A stretch of DNA of 34,152 nucleotides, taken from assembly GCA_012269745.1 (NCBI GenBank), contig JAAXJR010000029.1:1-34152 (forward strand), in the 5' to 3' direction. Positions 24,537-32,627 of this stretch are shown in pieces. The notes under the pieces were generated by a model. The model worked only from the letters and a program-made list of their open reading frames with translations, was not told where the DNA came from and made no database searches. The translations under genes were made by a program, and so were the position numbers. How positions within the stretch are numbered: the first letter of the stretch is position 1; each line of letters starts with the position of its first letter. The stretch is from Flavobacteriales bacterium. GTDB lineage: Bacteria; Bacteroidota; Bacteroidia; Flavobacteriales; Schleiferiaceae.

Positions 24537-25721
24537 GTGAATAAGCAAAATCTTTATAAGATTGTATTAATGCAAACACGTCACAAAACGTCTTATTGGG
24601 ATATTGCCACAATCACATTGATACCGGCTATCTTATTTCTTGTTGGCTTCTCAAAATCCTCGGTCTTACTTCAGATAGCTTCTTCTTTCGTGCTAGTGAT
24701 CCTCTCAGAAATTGCAGTAAGCAGATTTCATAAAATCGCTGGATCTGTTGTTGATCTTGTTGGAGTTAGTATTGTTGGGGTTATATATCATTATACATTA
24801 GTCAGTTCACCAATTTTGACCATGTCCTTCTTACTGGTCTTAATCACTAGGCTCTTCATTCATCTATTCGATAATGAACTTGATAAGAAACACATCATCG
24901 GATTTACAATCATTGTTTTCTTTTGTATTTCACAACTTTTTGAGCGCTTTTTTATTTTTTCTTGGCTAAAGCCGTCTACATTATTGACTACGACTGAGGA
25001 AATTATATGGATATGCTGTACTTATGGGGTAGTCTTCTCACAGATCTTCAATACGGCAAATACGATGCAGACTGAAAGACGAACGATCAACATGAAAAAT
25101 GTTTCGCTAAGTGTACGTTACCATCAAATTATTGAGATGTATCAAGTACTCAATCATAATTTGAAGACACCCCTTGCCAATGCGCTAGGTAAAGTGGAGA
25201 TCGCACTTTTAACCAAGGATGTTTCACGTCTTCAGGAAACTAAAGAATCCATGCTCTCGGCGTTGGAGAAATTGAATACTCTTACCATAGTCAAGAAGAT
25301 TGTCGCACAAACTAATCGCTTGGATGAGTTCCTCAAGGAATGGCAGATTACGTTCAACCACCAAGACATCGCCATTAATGCTAATTCTGAGAAAGCACAA
25401 AGCTTTCAAATCATTGAAGAATCTGGGATCGCACTGGCCATCGCCCTTGACATCTTTGCACATAATTCAAAGGAGGCTGGTGCTGATGCAATTGAGATTG
25501 GTCTCGAGATTAAACATTCAAGAATAATGGTCTGTTTCCGAGACAATGGTCCAGGATTGGATGAAAAACGACTGGAACTCTTCGGCCAGATACAACAAAG
25601 CACCAAAGGAAGTAGTGGCTTGGGAACCTATCTAGCTGTACGACTTTTAAAGGCTGCCAACATCGAATTGAATTACTTCAATAGACCTTCGGGAGGTTTT
25701 GAAGTGCAATTGGCGCTTTAA
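24537..25721 (+). CDS. Membrane histidine kinase, orphan (paralogue 2)
   Basis: 394 residues from a GTG start at 24537; an ATG at 24570 (codon 12) is a possible alternative. It has about five or six membrane helices (about 22-37, 43-60, 73-88, 92-110, 118-143, 155-170). The phosphoacceptor is H207 in LNHNLKTPL, the N box N310 (DIFAHNSKEAGA), the G1 box RDNGPG (D336) and the G2 box GSSGLGTYLA (358-367). It aligns with paralogue 1 throughout the kinase core and C terminus (EVQLAL versus EVSILL), while the membrane parts differ. No response regulator is nearby. It begins 47 bases from the truncated end of the speA remnant and ends with a TTAA shared with the convergent stop. Confidence 0.88.
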   Translation: MNKQNLYKIVLMQTRHKTSYWDIATITLIPAILFLVGFSKSSVLLQIASSFVLVILSEIAVSRFHKIAGSVVDLVGVSIVGVIYHYTLVSSPILTMSFLLVLITRLFIHLFDNELDKKHIIGFTIIVFFCISQLFERFFIFSWLKPSTLLTTTEEIIWICCTYGVVFSQIFNTANTMQTERRTINMKNVSLSVRYHQIIEMYQVLNHNLKTPLANALGKVEIALLTKDVSRLQETKESMLSALEKLNTLTIVKKIVAQTNRLDEFLKEWQITFNHQDIAINANSEKAQSFQIIEESGIALAIALDIFAHNSKEAGADAIEIGLEIKHSRIMVCFRDNGPGLDEKRLELFGQIQQSTKGSSGLGTYLAVRLLKAANIELNYFNRPSGGFEVQLAL

Positions 25722-26491
25722 GTAATCTGCAAAGCGATGGTCTCGAAGCCCTCAATCTCCAAACGGATTTCGTCATCTTGTTGTACTGGAACCATAGGAC
25801 CTAAAGCGCCTGAAAGTAGGATTTCCCCTTTCGTTAACGGCTCGCCCTGATCGGCCATCTTTTGAGCCAACCACAAACCAGCATTTAGTGGATTGTCCAT
25901 ACAAGCCATACCGGTTCCTTCGCTACAAAGTTCGCCGTTTTTAAACAGACGCATCGTGGCCTTGGAAGGATCCATTTCTTTCAAGGTTTTGTAATCTTTT
26001 CCTATGATGAAGTGAGAACCTGAGGCGTTGTCTGCGATGGTATCCGAGATTCGTATGTTCCATCCTTCCACACGAGAATCTACAATTTCAATGGATGCAC
26101 GAATCTCGGAAATACTCTCCATCAAGAGGTCCATCGTAATGTCCTTTGTGGTGATGTCCTTGCCCAATACAAAAGTGAGCTCGCCTTCGACTTTAGGCAA
26201 TATGGCTTTTGAGGTGTTAAAAATACCTGAAGAACTTACGTCCATGGTATCGAACAAGATGCCGTAATCGGGCTGATCTACGCCTAACTGCTCTTGTACT
26301 GCGAACGAAGTGAGTCCTATTTTCTTGCCGACCACCTTTTCACCGCGGGCTTTACGTAGGGCTACCAGTTCTTTTTGGATGTCGTAAGCCGCATCAATGT
26401 CGTTGTTGATTTGATCGCGAAGGGGCGCGATACTTTGGCCAGAGTTTAGGCTGTCGAACAATTGTTTTCCTAGGTCTTTGTGCAATGACAT
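25718..26491 (-). CDS. 2-keto-4-pentenoate hydratase family protein (MhpD-like)
   Basis: 257 residues of the fumarylacetoacetase-fold hydratase/decarboxylase family (MhpD, HpaH, DmpE/DmpH). Family marks are GKKIGLTSFAVQEQLGVDQPDYG (about 55-77), the metal-binding PKVEGELTFVLGKD region with its Glu pair, ASIEIVDSRVEGW, and NPLNAGLWLAQKM. The family hydrates 2-hydroxypenta-2,4-dienoates or decarboxylates oxalocrotonate in meta-cleavage pathways. Here no meta-cleavage dioxygenase is present, and the gene is divergent from the homogentisate operon, so the substrate is uncertain. It may act on a related 2-keto acid. Its stop shares two bases with the kinase stop. Confidence 0.85.
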   Translation of the reverse strand: MSLHKDLGKQLFDSLNSGQSIAPLRDQINNDIDAAYDIQKELVALRKARGEKVVGKKIGLTSFAVQEQLGVDQPDYGILFDTMDVSSSGIFNTSKAILPKVEGELTFVLGKDITTKDITMDLLMESISEIRASIEIVDSRVEGWNIRISDTIADNASGSHFIIGKDYKTLKEMDPSKATMRLFKNGELCSEGTGMACMDNPLNAGLWLAQKMADQGEPLTKGEILLSGALGPMVPVQQDDEIRLEIEGFETIALQIT

Positions 26492-26521
26492 ATGTCAAAT
26501 TTTAACTCCTCTAAAGTAGTG

Positions 26522-26529
26522 TATATTTG
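26522..26529 (+). promoter_or_regulatory. Putative -7 promoter element of the hmgA operon
   Basis: TATATTTG is an exact match to TAnnTTTG, 33 bases upstream of the hmgA ATG. No TTG is found at the usual distance upstream, so the -33 box is weak or absent. The element lies in the 71-base divergent gap with the MhpD-like gene. Confidence 0.5.
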
Positions 26530-26562
26530 TAGGGAACCCGCACAAACAAAAGAGTCAATCCT

Positions 26563-27720
26563 ATGCCGTTTTATCAAAAGCAAGGACAGTTTCCGCACAA
26601 GCGCCATACCCAGTTTCGTAAAGGAGACGGCAGCCTGTACCACGAAGAACTTTTTGGAACAATAGGCTTTGACGGCATGTCGTCATTGCTCTACCATAAT
26701 CATCCGCCAACAATGGTGAAAGAAATCGGTGAGAGTAAGAATGTCGCGCCGAAAATAGCCGTTGAGAAAAACATGAAGGCCTACCGTCTGAAAGGCTTTG
26801 ATGTGCCGCCTACAGAAGATTATTTAGAGAGCCGTGTACCGGTATTAACCAATAAAGATTGTACCATCACCTTGGCCGCACCTTCAGGGTCGATGACTGA
26901 TTATTTCTATAAAAATGCGCAGAACGACGAGGTTGTTTTTGTGCATGAAGGCAGTGGTACATTAAAGACGCAGTTTGGTGATTTGACCTTTGGTGAGGGT
27001 GATTATCTGGTCATTCCTCGCGGGATGATACAGCAATTTCATTTTGATACGGCAAAGAATCGTCTCTTTATAGTGGAGAGCGGTCACCCAGTATATACAC
27101 CGAAGAGGTACCGCAACTGGTTCGGGCAATTGCTCGAGCACAGTCCTTATTGTGAGCGCGATTTGCGTGCGCCAGTTTTGGGGCCAGCGAGTGACGAGAT
27201 GGGTGATTTTACCATCAAAGTGAAAAAAGAAGATATGTTGCATTCGTACACCTACGCTGCCCACCCGTTTGGCGTGGTAGGTTGGGACGGATTCAATTAC
27301 CCTTATGCCTTTAGCATTCACGATTTTGAACCCATTACCGGTCGTGTCCACCAACCGCCTCCGGTGCACCAGACTTTTGAAACAGGAGCATTTGTGATCT
27401 GTTCGTTTGTGCCGCGTCTGTATGACTATCATCCAGAATCGATTCCAGCTCCTTATAACCACAGCAATATAGATTCAGACGAAGTCCTCTATTATGTGGA
27501 TGGTGATTTTATGTCGCGAAATAACATAGGTCGTGGGCAAATTACCCTGCACCCTGCTGGCGTTCCTCACGGCCCTCACCCTGGAACTTACGAGGGAAGT
27601 ATTGGGAAGAAAGAAACACTGGAATTGGCGGTGATGGTCGATACTTTTGCCCCACTTAAAATAACTGAACAAGCCCTGGCTCTTGATGCTGGTGATTACC
27701 ACAAGAGTTGGATCAAATAA
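26563..27720 (+). CDS. hmgA: Homogentisate 1,2-dioxygenase
   Basis: 385 residues. This iron(II) enzyme opens the ring of homogentisate to maleylacetoacetate in tyrosine catabolism. Iron ligands expected from the family can be placed at H300 and E307 in NHSNIDSDEVLYY and H336 in GVPHGPHPG. Other family segments are GFDGMSSLLYHNHPPT, DEVVFVHEGSG, GDYLVIPRGM, and WDGFNYPYAFSIHDFEP. It is shorter than the animal enzyme (about 445 residues), as in other Bacteroidota. It is the first gene of the operon hmgA-hppD-fahA, with a ten-base gap before hppD. Confidence 0.96.
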   Translation: MPFYQKQGQFPHKRHTQFRKGDGSLYHEELFGTIGFDGMSSLLYHNHPPTMVKEIGESKNVAPKIAVEKNMKAYRLKGFDVPPTEDYLESRVPVLTNKDCTITLAAPSGSMTDYFYKNAQNDEVVFVHEGSGTLKTQFGDLTFGEGDYLVIPRGMIQQFHFDTAKNRLFIVESGHPVYTPKRYRNWFGQLLEHSPYCERDLRAPVLGPASDEMGDFTIKVKKEDMLHSYTYAAHPFGVVGWDGFNYPYAFSIHDFEPITGRVHQPPPVHQTFETGAFVICSFVPRLYDYHPESIPAPYNHSNIDSDEVLYYVDGDFMSRNNIGRGQITLHPAGVPHGPHPGTYEGSIGKKETLELAVMVDTFAPLKITEQALALDAGDYHKSWIK

Positions 27721-27730
27721 CCCTATCACA

Positions 27731-28855
27731 ATGACCAACACATTACCTAAACAATACGAAGACGCACAAGATTTCTTAGAGCTTTGGGGTACGGACCACG
27801 TAGAAATTTACGTGGGCAACGCCAAGCAAAGCGCCTACTACTTCAAGACCGCATTCGGGTTTCAAGAAGTTGCGTATGCAGGCCTAGAAACAGGCGTGAC
27901 AGACCGCACTTCGTATGTCTTGCAACAAGATAAAATTCGCCTAGTGATCACCTCTTCTATGGTGAAAGACAGCGATATCAACAGACACCTCAATGACCAC
28001 GGCGACGGCGTAAAATTTGTCGCACTTTGGGTGCCAGATGCCGCCAAGGCATTTGAAGAAACGACCAAGCGCGGTGCGAAGCCGTTCCAAGAACCAAAGG
28101 TGATCGAAGATGCTAATGGGAAGGTCGTGACTTCTGGAATCTACACCTACGGCGAGACTGTGCACATGTTTGTAGAACGCCACGAGTACGACGGGCCATT
28201 TTTGCCGGGTTACGTTGCACGAAGCCCCAAGTACCAGCCAGGACCGGTTGGCCTGAAATACATTGACCACATGGTAGGAAATGTAGATTGGGGTCAGATG
28301 AACACATGGGTGAAATTCTATGCCGAGGTCATGGGATTCTCACAAATCATCTCTTTCGACGACAAGGACATCTCTACGGATTACACGGCACTAATGTCAA
28401 AGGTGATGTCGAACGGCAACGGTCGCATTAAATTCCCAATCAACGAACCGGCCGAAGGTAAGAAGCGCTCTCAGATTGAAGAGTACATCAACTTCTATAA
28501 TGGTGCAGGCGTTCAGCATTTGGCCTTAGCTACGGATAACATCATTCACACCATTCACGAGCTTCGTGAGCGCGGTGTGGAGTTCCTAGATGTCCCGGAT
28601 ACCTACTATGATGACCTTAAGGATCGCGTAGGCGCTATCGATGAAGACATGGAAGTCTTGAAGAAATACAAGATTCTCGTGGACCGCGACGATGAAGGCT
28701 ACTTGCTTCAGCTGTTCACTAAGCCGCTCATGGACCGCCCGACCGTCTTTATTGAGATTATTCAGCGTAAAGGTGCGACGAGTTTTGGTAAGGGGAATTT
28801 TAAAGCGCTATTCGAAGCCATTGAGAGAGAACAAGAAAATAGAGGTACGCTATAA
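27731..28855 (+). CDS. hppD: 4-hydroxyphenylpyruvate dioxygenase
   Basis: 374 residues from the ATG at 27731 (MTNTLPKQY). An upstream in-frame ATG at 27683 lies inside hmgA and would add sixteen residues with no family match. The iron(II) enzyme converts 4-hydroxyphenylpyruvate to homogentisate, feeding HmgA. Both vicinal-oxygen-chelate domains are present. The iron ligands fit H180 (YIDHMVGNV), H263 (GVQHLALAT) and E342 (FIEIIQRKG), and the C-terminal LLQLFTKP and GATSFGKGNFKALFEAIE segments are typical. A 30-base gap separates it from fahA. Confidence 0.97.
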   Translation: MTNTLPKQYEDAQDFLELWGTDHVEIYVGNAKQSAYYFKTAFGFQEVAYAGLETGVTDRTSYVLQQDKIRLVITSSMVKDSDINRHLNDHGDGVKFVALWVPDAAKAFEETTKRGAKPFQEPKVIEDANGKVVTSGIYTYGETVHMFVERHEYDGPFLPGYVARSPKYQPGPVGLKYIDHMVGNVDWGQMNTWVKFYAEVMGFSQIISFDDKDISTDYTALMSKVMSNGNGRIKFPINEPAEGKKRSQIEEYINFYNGAGVQHLALATDNIIHTIHELRERGVEFLDVPDTYYDDLKDRVGAIDEDMEVLKKYKILVDRDDEGYLLQLFTKPLMDRPTVFIEIIQRKGATSFGKGNFKALFEAIEREQENRGTL

Positions 28856-28885
28856 TTCGTACCATCATACCCAAATACAACAAAC

Positions 28886-30166
28886 ATGGACCTATTAGCA
28901 AACGACCCCTCTAGAAAAAGCTGGATCCCCGTTCCTTCTGGCAGTGATTTTCCCATTCAGAACCTTCCTTTTGGCGTCTTTATTCCAGAGGATGATATTA
29001 TTACCACAGGCACAAGAATTGGCGATACAGCCATTGACTTAAGTGTGTTGCAACAGCTCGGATATTTTGAAGGAATTGACCTGCCGGACGATGTTTTCTT
29101 GCAGGATACCTTGAATGACTTCATTGCCCTAGGCCGCCCAGTGTGGAGAGCGGTTCGTAACCGATTAGCAGAGCTTTTCGACGAGAACAACACGACCCTC
29201 AAGGCGAATGTGGCGCATCAAAACAAGGCACTATTCCCCGTGAGTCAAGTACAAATGTTAATGCCTGTCTTCGTTCAAGACTACACGGATTTCTACAGCT
29301 CTATCGAGCATGCTACCAATGTGGGTAAGATGTTCCGCGACCCGGACAATGCCTTGTTGCCAAACTGGAAGCACATTCCAGTGGGCTACCACGGTAGAAG
29401 TTCTTCTATCGTGATTAGTGGCGTGGATGTACACCGTCCGAAAGGACAGCGCATGGCACCTGGCGCCGAAGCACCGACTTTTGGGCCAAGTGTACGCATG
29501 GATTTTGAGCTGGAATTGGCCTTCATTACTGGTGAGGGGAAGCCATTGGGACACCGCATTAAAGCTGAGGAGGCGGATGAATACATCTTTGGGATGGTCT
29601 TGTTTAATGACTGGAGTGCCCGTGATATTCAAAAGTGGGAGTATGTGCCTTTAGGTCCATTCCTTGGAAAAAACTTTGGATCGAGCATTAGCCCGTGGGT
29701 CGTGACGATGGATGCTTTGGAGCCGTTTAAAGTGGAAGGACCGCTGCAGGTTCCGCCTGTGCTTCCGTATTTGAAAACGGAGGGCAAGAATAACTATGAC
29801 ATTAAGTTGGAAGTGGAATTGGCCCCGGATGGAAAAGAGGGGACCGTAATCTCACGTTCGAACTACAAATACATGTACTGGAACCAGCGTCAGCAGCTTG
29901 CGCATCACACCGTGAACGGCTGTAACATTAATGCTGGCGATATGATGGCTTCCGGGACCATTTCTGGGAAGTCGAAAGACAGCTATGGTTCTATGCTGGA
30001 GCTGAGCTGGGCAGGTAAAGAGCCTATTACTTTGGATACTGGTGAGACCCGTACGTTCATTGAAGATGGAGATACCATTAGTATGCGCGGGCATTGCGAC
30101 AATGGTGAAGTTCGCATTGGTTTTGGCGAGGTAAGTACGAAGCTTCTTCCGGCCATTGAAGATTAA
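28886..30166 (+). CDS. fahA: Fumarylacetoacetase
   Basis: 426 residues. It cleaves fumarylacetoacetate to fumarate and acetoacetate, the last step of tyrosine breakdown. Residues equivalent to those of mouse FAH are visible: D135 and catalytic H142 (DYTDFYSSIEHATNVG), E208 and E210 (MDFELELAF), and D242 (NDWSARDIQKWEY), with the same spacings as in mouse FAH (D126, H133, E199, E201, D233, from memory). GYHGRSSSIVISG is also present. It is the last gene of the hmgA operon, followed by a terminator. No maleylacetoacetate isomerase gene is found in the operon. Confidence 0.97.
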   Translation: MDLLANDPSRKSWIPVPSGSDFPIQNLPFGVFIPEDDIITTGTRIGDTAIDLSVLQQLGYFEGIDLPDDVFLQDTLNDFIALGRPVWRAVRNRLAELFDENNTTLKANVAHQNKALFPVSQVQMLMPVFVQDYTDFYSSIEHATNVGKMFRDPDNALLPNWKHIPVGYHGRSSSIVISGVDVHRPKGQRMAPGAEAPTFGPSVRMDFELELAFITGEGKPLGHRIKAEEADEYIFGMVLFNDWSARDIQKWEYVPLGPFLGKNFGSSISPWVVTMDALEPFKVEGPLQVPPVLPYLKTEGKNNYDIKLEVELAPDGKEGTVISRSNYKYMYWNQRQQLAHHTVNGCNINAGDMMASGTISGKSKDSYGSMLELSWAGKEPITLDTGETRTFIEDGDTISMRGHCDNGEVRIGFGEVSTKLLPAIED

Positions 30167-30177
30167 GACATTCAGGT

Positions 30178-30216
30178 AAAGCCCTTTTGTTGCTCGAACA
30201 ATGAAGGGGCTTTTTT
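30178..30216 (+). terminator. Rho-independent terminator after fahA
   Basis: AAAGCCC (30178-30184) followed by TTTTGTTG pairs with AACAATGAAGGGGCTTT (30197-30213), with minor mismatches, around a CTCG loop. The hairpin is followed by T residues to 30216. It lies 11 bases after the fahA stop and separates the hmgA operon from the CoA-transferase genes. Confidence 0.8.
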
Positions 30217-30250
30217 CTTACCTTTTTAGTCGACCTAATTTACCCATAAT

Positions 30251-30967
30251 ATGTCACAGACAAACTACATCTCTAAGGTGGTTTCGGATGCCCATGCGGC
30301 ACTGGACGGCTTAGAGGACAACATGACCGTAATGTTCGGCGGATTTGGATTGTGCGGTATTCCCGAGAATTCAATTGCAGCCATTCGCGATAAAGGCACC
30401 ACTGGCATCACTTGTATTTCCAATAATGCTGGGGTGGACGATTTCGGACTGGGCCTCCTTTTGCAGACCCGTCAGATTAAGAAAATGATCGCCTCTTATG
30501 TCGGAGAAAACGACGAGTTCGAGCGCCAGATGCTTTCTGGAGAGCTTAAGGTGGACCTCGTTCCGCAAGGCACGCTTGCAGAGCGCTGCCGCGCCGCAGG
30601 CGCGGGCATACCAGCCTTCTTCACTCCTGCCGGTTATGGCACTGAGGTAGCCGAAGGCAAGGAAGTACGCGTATTTAACGGCAAGCCGCATATTCTCGAG
30701 CATGCCTTTGATGCGCCGTTCGCCTTTGTAAAAGCTTGGAAAGGTGATAAAGCGGGTAATTTGATTTTCAAAGGAACCGCTAGAAACTTTAACCCCATGA
30801 TGGCCATGGCGGGTAAAATTACCGTTGCTGAAGTAGAGGAATTGGTGGAAGTGGGAGAATTGGACCCGAATGATATTCATGTGCCCGGGATTTTTGTCCA
30901 GCGCATTTTCCAGGGGACCGATTACGAGAAACGTATTGAACAACGCACCGTGCGTGCAAAAAGCTGA
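30251..30967 (+). CDS. scoA: 3-oxoacid CoA-transferase, subunit A
   Basis: 238 residues of CoA-transferase family I, alpha subunit. Marks are [16 protein letters not shown] (about 27-42), [13 protein letters not shown], the [10 protein letters not shown] segment, and [29 protein letters not shown]. Together with subunit B it transfers CoA from succinyl-CoA to acetoacetate. The product of the tyrosine operon immediately upstream is acetoacetate, which supports this substrate. The alternative, a butyrate or acetate CoA-transferase of the AtoDA type, is not excluded. Subunit B starts five bases after its stop. Confidence 0.93.
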   Translation: MSQTNYISKVVSDAHAALDGLEDNMTVMFGGFGLCGIPENSIAAIRDKGTTGITCISNNAGVDDFGLGLLLQTRQIKKMIASYVGENDEFERQMLSGELKVDLVPQGTLAERCRAAGAGIPAFFTPAGYGTEVAEGKEVRVFNGKPHILEHAFDAPFAFVKAWKGDKAGNLIFKGTARNFNPMMAMAGKITVAEVEELVEVGELDPNDIHVPGIFVQRIFQGTDYEKRIEQRTVRAKS

Positions 30968-30972
30968 TAATT

Positions 30973-31632
30973 ATGGGATTGAGTAAAGATCAAATAGCAC
31001 AGCGCATCGCACAGGAACTGCGCGACGGATGGTACGTGAACCTCGGTATTGGCATTCCAACGTTGGTAGCGAACCACATTCCTGAGGGTATCAACATTGA
31101 GTTTCAAAGTGAAAATGGCATTTTGGGCATGGGCCCCTTCCCTGTTGAAGGCGAAGAAGATGCCGATTTAATCAACGCCGGAAAACAAACCATCACAGCA
31201 ATGCCCGGGGCTTCGTTCTTTTCGAGCGCCACCAGCTTTGCCATGATTCGTGGCCAGCACGTCCAACTCACCGTATTAGGTGCTATGGAGGTTAGTGACG
31301 GCGGGGATATTGCCAACTGGAAAATCCCTGGAAAGATGGTCAAAGGTATGGGCGGCGCCATGGATTTGGTAGCGTCGGCCGAGAACATCATCGTGGCCAT
31401 GCAACACACTAACCGACGTGGGGAGAGCAAGCTGCTTTCTGCTTGTTCGCTGCCGCTAACTGGAGTGGCCTGTGTAAAGAAAGTGGTCACCGATCTCGCT
31501 GTTTTAGAAATAGACCCGGATCGCGGTTTCGTACTCTTGGAGCGCGCGCCGGGTGTAAGTGTTGAGGAAATTCAGGAGAAGACTGCCGGACGATTGGTCG
31601 TTGAAGGCGATGTCCCGGAGATGATGTTGTAG
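30973..31632 (+). CDS. scoB: 3-oxoacid CoA-transferase, subunit B
   Basis: 219 residues of the beta subunit of CoA-transferase family I. The catalytic glutamate, which forms the covalent CoA thioester, is E47 in FQSENGILGMGP. GIGIPTLVANH precedes it, and GAMEVSDGGDIANWKIPGKMVKGMGGAMDL follows, both family signatures. It forms the heteromer with subunit A encoded just upstream. A strong terminator is located 38 bases after its stop. The acetoacetyl-CoA produced could go to thiolysis or to the HMG-CoA synthase encoded in the window. Confidence 0.95.
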   Translation: MGLSKDQIAQRIAQELRDGWYVNLGIGIPTLVANHIPEGINIEFQSENGILGMGPFPVEGEEDADLINAGKQTITAMPGASFFSSATSFAMIRGQHVQLTVLGAMEVSDGGDIANWKIPGKMVKGMGGAMDLVASAENIIVAMQHTNRRGESKLLSACSLPLTGVACVKKVVTDLAVLEIDPDRGFVLLERAPGVSVEEIQEKTAGRLVVEGDVPEMML

Positions 31633-31669
31633 CTGCTTTGCGAAAGCGAAATAGCCGAAATTTTTAGTT

Positions 31670-31699
31670 AAAAAAGGCGCCCCGTGGGGCGCCTTTTTT
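31670..31699. terminator. Bidirectional rho-independent terminator
   Basis: A perfect inverted repeat: AAAAAAGGCGCCCC (31670-31683), GT, then GGGGCGCCTTTTTT (31686-31699). It ends with T runs on both strands, so it can terminate scoB from the left and the OsmC operon from the right. It is the clearest hairpin in the window. Confidence 0.9.
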
Positions 31700-31706
31700 G
31701 TGTCCT

Positions 31707-32117
31707 TTATTTTTTCGTCGTAGAAATTTCGAAGGAACCTTGCAACAAGCGGTGGACGTAGCATCTGCCAGCTGCTCCCATGATTTTTTCCGTTATTTCC
31801 TCTGAGGTCTCTGTGTCCCAGTCAAGATCTACGGTGATGTTCGAAGCAAGGCTTCTTCCCTCGCCTTTGCCAGTTTCTATGCTTAGGGTAGCACGAATTT
31901 CGCCTAATTCAACTCCTAGCTTATTAGCCTTCGCTCTAACGGTAACCACCTTACATTCAGCAAGACCGGCCAAGACTAAATCCACAGGATCCATCCCCTT
32001 ATCTGTACCGCCTAAATCTTCAGGCTCGTCGGCAGTGACTGTATGACGGCCATTGGTGATATGGCTCTCGTAGGAATTGACCTTGTTTGTAATTGTAATG
32101 GTTTTTGGGATTGCCAT
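31707..32117 (-). CDS. OsmC/Ohr family peroxide-reducing protein
   Basis: 136 residues. OsmC-fold protein with the two family redox cysteines, C55 in LAGLAECKVVTV and C119 in AAGRCYVHRLL, and the GGTDKGMDPVDLVL segment. Family members reduce organic peroxides or persulfides with thiols, in the cytoplasm. The subgroup (OsmC, Ohr or YhfA-like) cannot be fixed by eye. It is the last gene of a minus-strand cluster, six bases after the cytochrome b561 gene and seven bases upstream of a bidirectional terminator. Confidence 0.9.
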   Translation of the reverse strand: MAIPKTITITNKVNSYESHITNGRHTVTADEPEDLGGTDKGMDPVDLVLAGLAECKVVTVRAKANKLGVELGEIRATLSIETGKGEGRSLASNITVDLDWDTETSEEITEKIMGAAGRCYVHRLLQGSFEISTTKK

Positions 32118-32123
32118 AAGCGG

Positions 32124-32615
32124 TTATAAAATGCGTTTAAGGGTATTTTCTTTCTTTCGAACGTAGTGTCTAACCACACCTCCTACGTGCGCAACAACGA
32201 GTAAAATCATGGCGAAAGTGGTCAGACCGTGCACTGGTTTAACCGGCGTTTTGTGGATGAGTGAAGCGTCCATGACTTTAAAAGCTTCCTGGTATCCACC
32301 GGTGGCTGCAGTACCCATTCCACTAAAAATAGCCACAAAAATGAGCACGTAAAATGCGCGGTGCACGAAATACATCAGCTTTTGATTCCACACTTTGCCC
32401 GTATCAATCGGCGCTGGACGTTCCTTTTTAAACAGCAACCAAGTCCTATAAATAGTGAGAAAAAGCAACAAATAGCCACCAATGGAGTGAACGGGTAAAA
32501 TGGACATCACAGTGTCCGGGCCTTGTTTCTCCATCACCTTACCAATGATGAATAGACCTATGATTAACAATGCTGAAATGCTGTGGATGATTCTTGTGTG
32601 CTTGTGGTACTTCAT
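32124..32615 (-). CDS. Cytochrome b561-type membrane protein
   Basis: 163 residues with four membrane helices (about 9-27, 43-62, 84-100, 130-150). Candidate heme ligands are H11, H43, H85, H129 and H143, an arrangement that fits the bacterial b561 family (two b hemes, four helices). It begins HKHTRIIHSISALLIIG, typical of the family, and carries VHRAFYV and VHGLTTFAM. It probably transfers electrons from quinol in the inner membrane; the partner is unknown. It sits between TolC and OsmC genes with gaps of 12 and 6 bases. Confidence 0.85.
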   Translation of the reverse strand: MKYHKHTRIIHSISALLIIGLFIIGKVMEKQGPDTVMSILPVHSIGGYLLLFLTIYRTWLLFKKERPAPIDTGKVWNQKLMYFVHRAFYVLIFVAIFSGMGTAATGGYQEAFKVMDASLIHKTPVKPVHGLTTFAMILLVVAHVGGVVRHYVRKKENTLKRIL

Positions 32616-32627
32616 GGCGTTTTAGGT

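Noticed and set aside
22082-25721. Two-component defence or signalling island with the small gene and kinases as one system
   Set aside because: There is no response regulator, effector, nuclease or mobile-element gene; the middle is explained as decayed polyamine genes.
27683-27730. Upstream ATG as start for hppD
   Set aside because: It lies inside the hmgA coding end, and the added residues do not resemble an HPPD N terminus; the ATG at 27731 gives the normal start.
30371-30943. Minus-strand frame of 190 codons
   Set aside because: It is antisense to scoA, whose family signatures are clear; a shadow.
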